Shown: positions 11,501 to 23,654 of the stretch, piece after piece
Position numbering within the stretch: position 1 is the first letter of the stretch
Layout of the letters: each line of letters begins with the position of its first letter
Assembly (NCBI RefSeq): GCF_001653235.2
Contig: NW_019154052.1
Coordinates: 158,767 to 222,766, forward strand
DNA length: 64,000 nucleotides
From: Pochonia chlamydosporia 170
Taxonomy: Eukaryota; Ascomycota; Sordariomycetes; Hypocreales; Clavicipitaceae
Direction of reading: 5' to 3'
Made by a program: the position numbers and the translations under genes
The notes under the pieces: generated by a model
The model's database searches: none
Told to the model about the DNA's origin: nothing
The model's input: the letters and a program-made list of their open reading frames with translations, nothing else

Positions 11501-14500
11501 AACCGCGATGGACTGACTCCCCTGCTCTGCATCCACCGTAACGACAACTACCATTGCCCAAAGCTTGTGGACATTCTTCTCAGAGCAGGTGCAGATCTCA
11601 ACACAGTAGACCGAGACGGGAAAACCGTGTTGTTCCACCTGTTGCCATACTGGAACGTACTCTGGCGGGACAAGGCGGCTCTGGACAAGATTAGAGAGCT
11701 TGTCAGCCTGGGTGCCTCGACCTCGATCCGAGACTTCAAAGGCCGAACAATTCTACACGAGGTAGTCCAAACAATACCGGATGGCTCAACAAGACGTCTG
11801 TGCGAAGGGTTGTCCTGTGAAGCGGACCTCGATACCCTTGGAGGTCTGGGGCTTGATATCAAAGCCATTGACCATGAGGGGAATGGACTCCTTCACGAGC
11901 TTGCTAGTCGGGAGGATAATCACTATCGCGTCTCTGCACTTCTCCCGCTCTGGAAATACCTCATCGCTATGGGTCTCGACCTGGCGGATAAGAACCATGC
12001 TGGGCGCACACCGTTGCATATCTTGTGCACCAACGATGGACGATCTCCATATTCCAATCGGAGAAGTGTAATGCCAATTGACTTTGTCATCGCCCAAGCA
12101 AAGAACCTCGATACTGCTGACAACAATGGTATTACACCTCTGCACATAGCTGCGACTCGGGGAGAGCTGTACACGAAGAAGCTCTTAGATGCTGGCGCCA
12201 ATCCAGCAGCATGTACTCGCGATGGTCTAACTGCTCTCCATCTCGCTTCTCGATGGGGTCAAAGTAATGTGGTTGGCATGCTTCTGGTTGCGATGGGCGC
12301 CGAAACACCGTCCATTGCTTGCAAGACATCCCGTACAGATAACCTGGGTGGCCGGCCAATGGCACGTCCTGTGAAAGGAGTCAACGCCAAGGCATATGGG
12401 AGAAACGAGATCACACCTCTCTTCTTTGCCTGCCGGACAGGGAGACCTGAGACAGTCACCCTACTGATTGAAGCTGGCGCTGATGCTACCATAGGGAAAG
12501 TTTTGGAGGCATGCGTACAGTTTGAGGAAGGATGTCGCTCATGTAAAACCTCTCAGGGGCCTGGAAACAGCGGACAGAAGACCGAGGACAATTGGCTCCT
12601 GGTGGACACCTCCCACTGCATTAGTCCCAGGCGGCAACGGTACACGAAACCCAACCCCCGCGACTACGACCTGGGTACAAGTGAAACCAGCAGAGTTGAA
12701 GAGATTCTGGAACTACTTTTCACCTCTCGAGCTGACCCATCGCAGCTAGGGTGCTACGCAAATGTGGATAGTTTGGTCGACCAGGCTGTTGCTTCCGGTA
12801 AAGATTATGTTGCTCGATGTTTGAGAGATGTTTGCGAAAAATATCTACCCAACCAAGCTACTGCAAGCAACCAAAGCGCAGGTCATGCGTTGGCCGGGCT
12901 CACGCACCATTTGTTGAAAGAAACATCAGGCCAGACGTTAAAGATATCCGGGTTCGTTGAACCAGCGACTTCTAATCAAGAGCTTTTTCGCCATTTCCTG
13001 AGACGGAGGGAGTACCACTTAGTGGAAGAGCTTGCTCGTCTTGGAGCGGACTTTCTCTGTGTGCCCGAAGAGGAACGTCCTAGCAATTTGGCGATTTTAG
13101 TGCGAGGTGGCTTATATGCCCTCGTGGAAAAGATAGGCGAACTTGTAGCAGAGTCGAGAGTCAGCCAAGCCGATTGGCACTCCTTTGGAGACATTACACG
13201 GCCCGGACTATGGTTCGCAAAGAGAGACGGTTTGAGCCATAAGGATGTGCCTGTACCATTCTTACTCGAGGCAGTTCAAAGAGACTCCCCTAACTTGGAA
13301 ATGATGCGGCTGCTCGTTGATAAGTTTGGAGTCGATATCAACGAGCGGCGATTTGCGTTAGGGAGCATGCACGTTCCTGACGGAACGCGGCATAATGTAC
13401 TTGTTCCAACAGACTCAGCGCTTCACTATGCTGCGAAAGGCTACTGCTGGTGGCACGCTCATCAGGCACTCCCTTATCTTCTAGAGGCCGGCGCAGAAGT
13501 CAATATCCGCAGCCACAACGGGGACACACCTCTCCATATGGCCCTCTTCAAAGGTGACTCTCCCGGCCCTTTCGCGAAGAATGCAGCAAGGACCTTGATC
13601 GAAAATGGGGCAGACGTCAACGCGATTGGAAATGAAGGACGGAGTATCCTGGCATGTGCAGCAGATGATGTGAACATGATCAGGCTGCTCGTAAGCCACG
13701 GTGCAACCTTGGCAGCCGACGCCATATTCCTCGCAATTAAAGTAACAAACGTGGCAGGTGTTAAAGAGCTTCTATCCCTCGGGGCAGACACAAGTATGCG
13801 TCGGGGCAAGCTATTCAGACCGGAATTCGATCCCGAGGGCAGGCGCATACATCCTCATTCGTATAGCGTAACACGGTTGATGGGTGTTCCATTGTATGAG
13901 GAAGTGTTCCCTTTGTATCATGCGGGAATGTCATCAGCATTGCGGTGGTGGCGACACCCAGGTGACTTTGCCGGGCAACTTGAGCCTGAAAGACAGATTG
14001 TTGAAGTGCTTCTAGACCATGGCGCCGACCCCTTCGCCAAGTTCCTGAGCCGAATCAATACATGTTGGGAAGCGCCTAGCGTATGTGACACCACGAAAGA
14101 TATTCCTTCGCTGGAGGTGCCCGAAGCTCATCGAGAATGCACAATTCTTCATGAACTGCTCCTGGCCGGGTCGCTGGTAGATCCCTTCCTGAGCCTTCCA
14201 AGGCTAGACGTTAACCACCGAGATGCGAAGGGACGGACTCTGCTACTGGCAGCATGCCAGAGTTCACATGGCCCTGATGCTGTCCTTGACTCGAATAAAA
14301 CAGAGGCGGGTTGGGAGGGCCATAATACCATTTTTCAACGCCTCGTCTCTCTCGGTGCCGACCTCAGGGCACTCGACAACTCTGGGCACAATGTGTTGCA
14401 TCATATTATTGCGGGAAATTGCTTTGAGACTACGTTTTCCGACTTTAAGGTTTCGCTGGACAGCGTTCTTCGAGAAGCGCCGGACCTCATACACCAGATG

Positions 14501-15055
14501 GACGACGACGAGCAGACACCATTACACTATGCTTGCATCCACGCCGACATATGGAGAGACACTCGGGCAGCACATGCCCTTCTATCAGCAGGGGCCGATC
14601 CCCTCGTCGTTGACAAGAACGGAAACAATCTCCTTCACGTCCTCGCCAAGAGCTTGGACACCTCCAGTCAACTAGAACTATTCCAGATCTTGGCAGGACG
14701 AGGTGTAGACTTAAATGCGCGCAATAAGCGCGGCGAAACGCCGTTGCTTATATTTTGCAAGCATGAAAGAACGAGTTATAGAGACGAGCAAGACGATAAG
14801 CACGAAAATGTGGCAGATAAAGATGCATTGCTGATACTGCAAGGATTGGGAGCCGATATGTTTGCCAAAGATGCTCAGGGTCGAGGTCTGCTGCATGTGG
14901 CGGCCAGGACAGACGCCAAATGGTTCAAGGTCCTTTTGGACGAGGGCCTTGATGCCATGCTAGAGGATGAGACACAACAGACGGCTGTTGATATCGCTGC
15001 TGTGTCTGGAAATCAGGAAGTCTTGCAGTTATTTGAGCAGAACTCTTCTAGATGA
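8572..15055 (+). CDS. NLR-like NACHT P-loop ATPase with long ankyrin array
   Basis: Two exons, 8572-10361 and 10426-15055, joined over a 64-nt intron (GTGAGC donor, GCTGAC branch, TATAG acceptor) give 2139 residues. Left unspliced it looks like two separate genes. The junction rebuilds an ankyrin start (GKTPL + WWAASEGYEEV). NACHT landmarks: Walker A GIPGSGKS at 101-108, Walker B FCVADALDEMD at 198-208, sensor ITSRP at 235-239. A helical linker follows, then from about residue 575 to the C-terminus more than twenty ankyrin repeats, many ending GADPN/GADVNA. Only about 95 residues precede the NACHT, with no recognisable effector domain. Proteins of this layout are fungal counterparts of NOD-like receptors, linked to allorecognition and programmed cell death. 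A HET remnant and a broken ankyrin gene lie just upstream. Confidence 0.9.
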
Positions 15056-16300
15056 TAGTTTCCCAACCCAATTGAGACCTACCAGGCACGAATTGCCCGG
15101 TGGGGAGACCAAGGGTCCAAAGACGTCAAGTAAAAGAACAGCCAACATCGAACTTAGAAACACCACCAAATGCGACGTCATAATACGATTAGTACCGGCT
15201 GCCTCAATCAGGCTCTTATCGAAATACAGAAACAAGTCAGTGTCTTCGTAAAAGGGTTGTATCAATGAACAAATCGGACGCCGCTTTCTTCTCGCCATCA
15301 GAACTCGCCGCTCGCTTCAGACACCGTTATCCCTTCCCTGGCACTTCCCGCACTAAAGGTTCGGGAAACTGTTCCCGTCCAATTGCCGTAGTGAGCTTGG
15401 GGTCAACTGATTTATTAGCGTGGGCTTGGCAACGAGGAATCATCCCATTTATGGCAAAGTTGTCAGCCTACGGCACTTCTAGCCGTTTTACGGAGTCCCC
15501 AGCATTAGCTGCTGGTAAATCGTCGAGTTGCAAATCGACATTACATTCCCAGAATGTCTGCTACCAGGACTTTCCCAGGATGCATACATCCCATATCTAA
15601 TCCAGTATTTTGCTTCCTAATAATAGCAAATAATACAACCCTGAATATTTCCATTTCCTCGTGGTTATCAACTCGGTTCTCGCGCCATAATCGCGGCATG
15701 GCAGTGCGGAAGACGAGCCTCAAGACCACGGTAAGGAATGGTGACATGGCAAGGACGCCAGCGGTGAGATATTATCCACAAATGGTTGTTGTACGTGAAC
15801 TGACGGCTAAAGTATTGTGTGTTGGTCTGCCAGATTGGGACCAGCAGGTGGCGTAAGGACTAAACTACGGCGTCATAGGGTTGCAGCGATCCGTGTCGTT
15901 ATAACCGTTGTGACGTCCAGTTTCTCGTATTTGCCCCCGGCAAGCCGGTCTGGTCGATGCGGAGTTCCGGCTATTAGGTGTACCACATACGTCAGACATC
16001 TCCACGACAAACAATTACCTGGCCAACAAGGGCTGAAAGTATCAGCGGAGCGTGTTTCAGTCATCACTTCTCCAAGTATGAGACAGTAATTTATATATAT
16101 ATATATACCTAGGTATATATATATATATAAATATTACCTAGGTATATATATATATATATGTTCATAAAACCACTGACACAGGAACAAGCAGATCCACACC
16201 AATTGATAACCTTCCGTACATTCATCCAAATCGGCTTGGCTTTGACCACCGTGCACGGAACTGAACAGTATTCCATCGAAACGCATTTATTCAGAAAGCA
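15056..16300. other. Intergenic with TA microsatellite
   Basis: No gene supported. Short frames at 15265-15856 have no recognisable domain. It contains the TA repeat described separately, and its end should hold the promoter of the gene at 16301. Confidence 0.5.
16091..16160. repeat. TA microsatellite with two TACCTAGGTA palindromes
   Basis: Runs of (TA)n are interrupted twice by the perfect palindrome TACCTAGGTA, about 37 bases apart. The whole segment is close to self-complementary and could extrude as a cruciform. It lies about 140 bases upstream of the ATG at 16301. Confidence 0.8.
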
Positions 16301-16957
16301 ATGAGATCCGCCGCCTTTATTGGACCTCTTGCCCTGGGTGGTCTTGTCGCTGCCCAGGACGTCCAGTCAAAGCCATTCAACTTGATCGTACAATCTGACA
16401 GTAAAGAGCTCAACGGCCGAGCTTTTAGTACCTGCCATGAGGGTGCTGCGATCGAATCAATCTGTATTCTAAAGGACAGCAAAGCTGTCTTTAACCTCAA
16501 CACCACTGACGGTGCTGAGCCAGGACCAGGCGGTCTTTCCGGCGCTCTCACTTGGACCTTGCCAGCTCGTATGCCTGAGTCTAGTATCCTAACACTTTTT
16601 GCTGAACGATGAACCCAAAATACTGATATAAATATTCCTCTAGAGCCACCCATTCCCTCGAGCATGTGGTTTTACTCTGACCCATCCACAAACGTTGCCC
16701 TACCACTTTTCTATCCTGGAAATTCCAACATTCAGTATGTTGGCTTCGACAAAGATGACCTTATGAACGTTGTTAGCTACCTTGACGACACAAAATCACC
16801 TCCCACTGGTCAGACCCCTCGCGTTCTCAAACAGTGGTACGTTTGCAATACGTACTACACGGGTTACACGTATCAAACTCTTAGCTGGGTTCTGGGCAAC
16901 GGCAAGCCGCAGAATCCCAGCTGTGTTAAGGTGGATGTCAAGAGAAAGTTTGTGTGA
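16301..16957 (+). CDS. Secreted DUF7907-like protein
   Basis: Exons 16301-16568 and 16644-16957 (intron 75 nt, GTATGC donor, TCTAG acceptor) give 193 residues. The ATG opens a signal peptide (MRSAAFIGPLALGGLVAAQ). The mature protein matches a widespread ascomycete family of unknown function, remembered for SKPFNLIVQS near the N-terminus, GALTWTLPA at the splice, LVGFDKDD-type and SYLDDTKSPP segments, and the end block WYVCNTYYTGYTYQTLSWV ... NPSCVKVDVKR. Conserved Cys residues suggest disulphides. Reading straight through the intron gives a false stop at 16610. DUF7907 is assigned from memory, not from a search. Confidence 0.8.
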
Positions 16958-17114
16958 TAGAAGTGGTAGTAAGTTAGGGCAAACGGGACGAGGATAGCAT
17001 AAGCACACAAATTTACCTTACATACATAATCTAAAGTATGATGCAATAACTCCTGGCATATCTGCAGTCAATCCGCATACTGTTCCATCGTGCTGAGCCA
17101 AACTGGTTTCATGC

Positions 17115-19207
17115 TCAAATTTTTGATTGCTGAAGGGGTGGACGTTGACCAAATGTCGCAAAGTCTGGCAGATCGACTCCCCAAACCAACCTACAATCCC
17201 ATGCAGCCCGTTCGTTCCCTTTTTGCGATGGTCTTCTATGTGCTACTTCATCCATCTCAGCCAGTATATATTCACGGGGGATGCCTTCCTGATCAAAAAT
17301 CCAGCGATTAGCGACTTCGATGGCTACCGGATCGTGATCACGACTCGCATCAAGGCCAAGTATTGTTCCACTAACGATCCACGCTATAGTGAACATGATG
17401 GTTCTACCGTTTGCCAGGGCGTCAAACAAGTACCCGCGATACTTGTCCAGGTGGTCATGCAAAGCCCCCCAAGCGTTTTGAAGAACCCTGCGAAGTTCGA
17501 CAATTTCCACCCCGTCAATTGCTACACCTAACCATTTGTTGAAAACTTGAAGATGGTTTTTGTTCAGTAGATGGCGTACAACCTCACTGCTGAGCACATT
17601 TGTGGTACCCTCCCAGATGGTGTTGACGCTGACATCACGAAAAGCCCGAGCCATGTTCTCCGGCTCTTCCACTTCATCCATGTATCCCACACCTCCCAGG
17701 GCTTCCATGCATTCCTGGATGGATGCGACAGCTGTTTTACTGGCCACGGCTTTTGTCACCGCAGTAAGGGTCCGGAGGATCACCTTGGCATCTTCTTGAG
17801 ACCGCGGAAGTGGCGCATACGAGGTGTCTTTGGGGATATCCGGGAAGGAACTTTCAGTGAAGCTTGTCAGGGCAATGGTGTAAAAGCCTAGATGCAGCAA
17901 GCCGCGAATTTTAGTCTCCAGGCCAGCCAGTGTTCGGAGGTGCAAGGGCAGAATCCATAGGGGATACCCAAAAACAGTGCGGGCTTTGGAAAAAGATTTT
18001 GCAATGGTCATACATCGCCGCATGCCCGCCAAAGATCCGACGAAAGCCCAGGCGCGAGTGACGTTTAAAATATGGGAGATGGTGCCAACACCTCGGTCCA
18101 ACTCCCCGACCAGATGAGCACGAACGTTTTTGAGCTCAAGCTCAGCAGTTGGCAACTGCTTCGTACCTAACTTATTTTTAAGGCGATGGATGCGAATGCC
18201 ATTCGTGACTATCTTCTCTCCGCCTCTTTGGTCTATGCCTGTTCGTGTGAGTGGTGCCAAGAAGGCACTGAGTTTGCCGCTGCTTGTTTTTGCCAACAGA
18301 ATTGCAATATCGGCATCCGTTGCAGAAGAAAAAAACTTGAATCCAGACACCAGGTAGTCGCCCTCTCCTAGCGTACCATGTGGCCCGGTCTTGTTTGGAA
18401 GTGGCGAATACACCGCCCAAGTCTCAGTGTTTTGTACATCACTGCCCCCAGGTCGTTCTGTCATCCACTGTCCTGATGTCAAGCAATCTTTGCGAGATGT
18501 GAGACGGTGGTACACTTCGTGAAATGGATGGGATGACGGAAGACCCGGTAAAATTTCGAGCAGCAAATGTGCCGCTCCATCACTCATAGATAGAGGACAA
18601 GAAGTAACGGCGGACACTGGGGTGAAGAAATAATTCCTATCATAGTCAGCAGGTGGGAGTAAAATGATGAAATTTTAGGTGAGACGGACTTGGCGTGTTG
18701 AACAATACGTTTATACTCGCCAAACTTGTCTTCATAGCCAATTGCCACAGCGCTGTGACATGTGTTAGCAAGCAATCTTAAAGCTGATTGATAACTTGTG
18801 GGTGATTCACTAAATACGAACCCATTGGCCGCTCCCCATGCTCGTAGTCGCTTCCAGCCTTCACTGGTGACGAGTCTATCCACATCATGTTTGGCACCCC
18901 AGACATTGTATGACTTGACATATGGTGGCTCCCTTTCTGCATTGACCATCCACTCCTTGACCTTTTCGGATGCGGCCTCTGCGGCAAAATCCCTAAGCTC
19001 GGGCTCTACCTCAGCCAAAATATGTCCTGGCAGGTACCCTATTGCAGGTGTTAGCGCAAGGCAAGAGCCTCACAGACAAGACGTGTTGGACCAACAGGCA
19101 AGGAGACGTCGAAAGAATATGTCCGATGTGAATTGGTTTTCTGCCTTTGGCATAGAGAAAATAAAGCCAGATTCGGCTGTGGCCGGCGCCGCGTTAATCG
19201 AAGTCAT
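17115..19207 (-). CDS. Acyl-CoA dehydrogenase, AidB-like
   Basis: FAD-dependent acyl-CoA dehydrogenase-fold enzyme, probably in fatty-acid or related acyl-CoA metabolism. Four exons on the minus strand: 19207-19096, 19038-18822, 18752-18690 and 18636-17115; introns of 57, 69 and 53 nt, each with a CTAAC or CTGAC branch. Coding length 1914 nt, 637 residues. Splicing rebuilds family blocks: LLAWYLPGH, NGAVAIGYEDKFG, and QHAKNYFFTPVSAVTSCP. Further landmarks are TERPGGSDVQNTET (AidB-type flavin region), ECMEALGGVGYMDE and VNTIWEGTTNV. The start is the ATG at 19207. The N-terminal ~35 residues show no clear peroxisomal or mitochondrial signal. Exon 1 is the least certain; the donor chosen is GTTGGT. 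Confidence 0.87.
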
Positions 19208-19761
19208 GGCGAGATAAGCAGCATTAAAACTCCATCACAAGACAAAGCTAGTATATACTTATTATGGCCAACAGTCACTTTATGAGACACCAAACGGTCT
19301 CTACTTGAGCCCCTCTCCACCTCTTTCCCTTGAGGCAACGTGAGGGTTTACCGAGGCAAGCCACCGGGGTGTTGATCCCAGAGGCGGGGATTGGCAGGAA
19401 GAGGAGCAACGGAATAACAGTAGCGCCCGATCACCTGCACAATGAAAACTTCTTGCAAGGTGATAAGTTAGTCAAAGGAATATTCCAGTCCAAGGGGGGA
19501 CTTAGGGTTCATACGACAAAGGTATGCCGTAAATTAACATCCTGGTCGTCAGTCCTGGTTATACATACTACTTCAAGCCACCCCAGGAGCAGGACAGCTT
19601 ACCAAAGTTCGTGAAAGTCAACCACCTGGCTGGTCGGCCATAGCCCAGAATGTACTTGCAATGTGACATCCATGCTTCTTTGGCATTATGTAAGTCTAAC
19701 ATACAATAGGCTGTGACACAAGTAATAGTGCTCAAATGAAAGAGGCTGCTACCCAACAACG
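19208..19761. other. Intergenic
   Basis: About 550 bases between the promoter of the acyl-CoA dehydrogenase gene and the 3' end of the GT90 gene. No gene or repeat seen. Confidence 0.5.
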
Positions 19762-22700
19762 CTACTCGTACCATAATGATTCCCTGTTGTCGCTTGTGAT
19801 TCTTCCCCATTCAAGCAGAAGACGGAATGTGTATATTTGCATGTCTTCTGACCGAATCGCCTTCGCGGCCCATGAACGGCCTTCTTCTGCAATATCTTTG
19901 GCGATGTCTAGGCCTTCTTGTGCCTCAGCCCCGGGGTTCTCCGAACTGAAGCCTCTAGATAGATACCAAAACGTACTCCAAAAACCAACTCCAAGCCTTG
20001 GATCCGCTGGCACATAATGCTTCCAAGCGACTAGACGCTCATCAAACCAGGTCCGAAAAAGCGCCGCTCGGTACACCAAGCTGCGACTTCTCAAAAATGG
20101 AAGAAACCGTCCACTGAACCCAGCACCATCCATATCCATCAGGTGTCGAAACTTCCAATTCGATTCAAACGGCTCAGCATCCGGCAGTCGACTATGAGAT
20201 CCTCCTGCTCTGTTGGATGGGGCTTGTGCTGGATAAGTCATTTGGCTCCAGCGGGAGAATGACGTCCTCTGTGATTGGCAATCCTGCTTATCGCACTTGA
20301 AAACATCCCCCACAAAGGTTGCATTGATACTGCCGCAGCCGATCTGGTCCTGCTGACATGCACCCTTTGCTTGCTGATACGCTTCGTGTACAAATCTTGT
20401 CCTCAGAAACCCATCCGACATTCCATGCTTGGCGAATCCATCTGTGCTGGACCCTCGCCAGTACAGGCTATTATGCTTTTTAGTCCAGGACATGTCGGCT
20501 GTTGCATCGTAGGTACTCTTGTTTGCAAAATCCCAAGGTGACGGGACTAGAATGTCCGAGAAGCCACGAACCTTTGCCTGGCTAAAAATTGGATGAATAT
20601 CTCTCGTACCCTCCATATAAAATGGCGACATGAAGAATCCGTATTGGCCTGCTAGATCAGGTTGGTGACACATATCACTCAGTATCCCGCCCCCTCTGGG
20701 AATCGGACCGTTCTTTGTTATAACGGAATGCGCCAGAATACAATTGGAGCAAACTTTGCTCCAATCATTCCAATGGTGTTGACGACTAAGAGACCTGGGC
20801 GGGCAAGTAGAAGCAACCAACTCGTGGTAGATCTGACGCTGAGCATTCTTCATGAAAACGGGGCGTTGTAACATATTCACATCGTTCCCCTGCAGCATCG
20901 AATCCATAGTCTCAAACGACTCTGGCCATGATTTCGCTTCCAGATATAACTCGTTCGTTGCATCATGTTTGCTGTTTTCAATGAGTCGAGATACGCTGTT
21001 TTGCCCACGTTCCTCAAGCGCCGTAAGCTGTTCGTAGGGTACTGAGACCCTACATTCATCTGCAAGATTGAATGCAATAAACATATCCGGTAACGACTTT
21101 GCAAAGGGATCGATCATCCGTTCAAGTGCGTCAGTCATCCAACGATGTGTTCCAGGGATATTTGGCGATTGCTTCACTGTTCCATTTACAATCTGAAGTC
21201 CACCTACATTCTTTTCGCTCTCCTGTATAGCTCGTATAGTTTTGATTCGAATCTCTCTAGGTGCAATACCCCAAAATGGGAGAAGGTCGTCAAAAATCTG
21301 ATCGAAACTGTCGATGACCAGGGATCCCCGTGCGGTTGCAAACTCGTGCCATTTATGGAAGTTAGGGGGAGGCGGCAGCCCGTATCGTCTTTTATAAGAA
21401 ATGACAGCGTCGCTTAATGTTTTGCTTGAAGCAGCCTGCGCGGCCCAGTTAGCTGCGTCAGTCGTTGCTTGACTGTGCAGTTTCTCAATAGCCACTCCGA
21501 GACTTGTTGCCGGAAGCCCGGCAAACCCCCAGTACCACATCCACAAGGCCGTCATAAAAATAAAGTATAAAAATACGGCAATTTTCCTGAAGTGCATCTT
21601 TGGAACACTTAAGGCGGTCTTCAAAGCACAAGAAAACTGTATATCAACCAGCAGCGCCGCGCTGGACGTCACTGTGGCAAGCGTGACAATTCTGAAAGGC
21701 TGCAGAGGCGGCATTATTCTCTCCGTGACAATATTTGACCAAAGAGAGGCTAGAAATATGAAGAGCGATATCCGGACGGCGAAAGATGTTGACTCATCAG
21801 ATATCAAGAGGCTTGCGGAGCACAATATTGTAATCGACAGTAACAATGCATCAAGAACCAAAGACGGCAACTTTTGTAGGTAGAGATACCTGACTTCAGC
21901 CTCGTGCGCGTCAAACAAGAAGATGCCTGCGAACAAGATCCCATGTCCAAACAGAACAAGATACAGTCCGTTCTTCAGGTCTCTGGACAGCAAAATGCGA
22001 GCCGGGTTGCTCTTCTGCAACCGCATAACGAGGCAGATGATACAAGCATCAATTGTCGCGACAGCTAGCTGCAAAATAGGTACGCTCCGGTTAATAAGAG
22101 GGTCTGAGGAGCAAATTACCCCAGTCCGACCTTGTGAGTATGTCAGAGTTACTGACACACATATGGCCAATGCTAGCAGCCAACCGACCTGGACCAGACT
22201 GAGTGTCGGATGTGTTTCACCGTCCCGTATCCGAACTGCTGTGATCCTGCATATATATTGCACTAGATATACTAATAGTGGCAAGTAAGCCCACTAATAT
22301 TGTAAATATATGTTAGTAGCGATGTAATTCATAGCAACAATTCTGTAGGGCGTCTTACATGTGCACCTGTCCACGAGCATTGGGTTTTACTAGCCACAAT
22401 GCTAAATAGTGTTGTTCTACACGTAACACATGCGGCAAACAGGCACGGAGCAGCAAGTCCACGCGTAAAGTATTTTGCCCAAGACAGGCAATAATTGCGT
22501 GAACAATTCTGTGGCAATACTTGGCTCGATGAGACTGTCTCGGCCTGCCCATCCTGAGGATAAGCGCTTGTCCATTGATACGAGTTGAGCCATTCCAACG
22601 TGTTGTATGCTGCCAAGGTAAATACTAACGCAGTCACAATAAAATGAACAGGGTATTCTTCGGCGGTCAGCTAATAATTTCCAAATTTCAGGTCAGTTTA

Positions 22701-22941
22701 GGACGCTGTTGCTGCGTACCGAATGAAGCGCTAACATCATGACGCTTTGAGAGAACAATGATGCAAAAAGCCTGTCCGCTAAACAGTTAGCACAACTCCC
22801 GTGCATGATTACGGCTTTCTGACCGATCATATTAACAACATTTGTATTTGGACGGCTGTTTCCTGCGGGGAGTAAGGGGACGTATTTACATTCTTGCCGG
22901 TGCCCATCGAGGTAAGGCAGGCATTTCGAAAGTAATGCCAT
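19762..22941 (-). CDS. Membrane glycosyltransferase, GT90 (CAP10-like)
   Basis: GT90 enzymes of the CAP10 type transfer xylose or related sugars onto fungal glycans. The main exon (22293-19762) carries a multi-spanning N-terminal membrane part, a luminal linker and the GT90 domain, with SDILVPSPWDF, LYWRGSSTDGF and LMDMDGAGFSGRFLPFLRS. The exon has no ATG start. Adding 22670-22359 and 22941-22720 through introns 22358-22294 (65 nt, GTAAGA donor, CTAAC branch) and 22719-22671 (49 nt) keeps frame back to an ATG at 22941 and gives 1021 residues. The second exon adds further membrane segments and is well supported by splice signals; the first exon is tentative. It probably acts in the Golgi. Confidence 0.8.
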
Positions 22942-23654
22942 TCATGGTTCTTAAAATTGCATTGCCTCTGGTACAGAAGCTAATCTAGCAGTTGGAGGTA
23001 AAGATTTAAGAACTTAAACTTGAAAACCGGTGGAAAGCATTTTTGTTTTGGTACTGGTTTGCTTTTTAGTCACGTTTTGCAACGTATGATGCTAAATGAG
23101 CAACAGTGATACATATCGGAACTTCGTATTGCAGCCACAACACGGTTAGCCATAACGCCTAGTGACGAATTCACACCCGCTTTTGGTTCTTTCAAATTTA
23201 AATTAGGCAGGGTATTTGTGGCAAGGCTCATGTAGGCAATGTTACATCGCTAAGAAAGAGATGGTGACAACTTGTTAGACGGGTTCGACCGCGGGCCGCA
23301 ATATTAGTTACACAAGAACAACTCAAAGGGAGATAGCTACAAAGCCTACGAAATGTTAGAAATATAGCCTAAAGCGTTAGGCCTAATATTTGCCTAAAAG
23401 TTGTAAGCCGCACCTTAAATTTAGTTGCTGCTCTGATTTAAACAGCGTAAACAGGACAGTTTAAGCGCAAATAAGGTTATATTTAGAAGATAAATAACTA
23501 CTTAATAAAGCAGTTAAAGATAAATCTAATAATAAAAGTACACAAACTAAGAGCTTCTTACAGCTGCTTGAAAAAAATGGCGAAATAAACAGTACTCCAT
23601 GCAATTTCACGTCTGCATTTGGCAACATTTTCTACCTCGGAATCTCCATGAGCC
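22942..23654. other. Intergenic, AT-leaning
   Basis: About 700 bases between the GT90 start and the phospholipase 3' end. From about 23330 it is AT-rich with no open frame. Nothing recognisable. Confidence 0.5.

Noticed and set aside
10406..15055. Separate ankyrin-only gene downstream of a NACHT gene
   Set aside because: A 64-nt intron with good signals joins both frames and rebuilds an ankyrin repeat at the junction; the second ORF lacks a plausible start.
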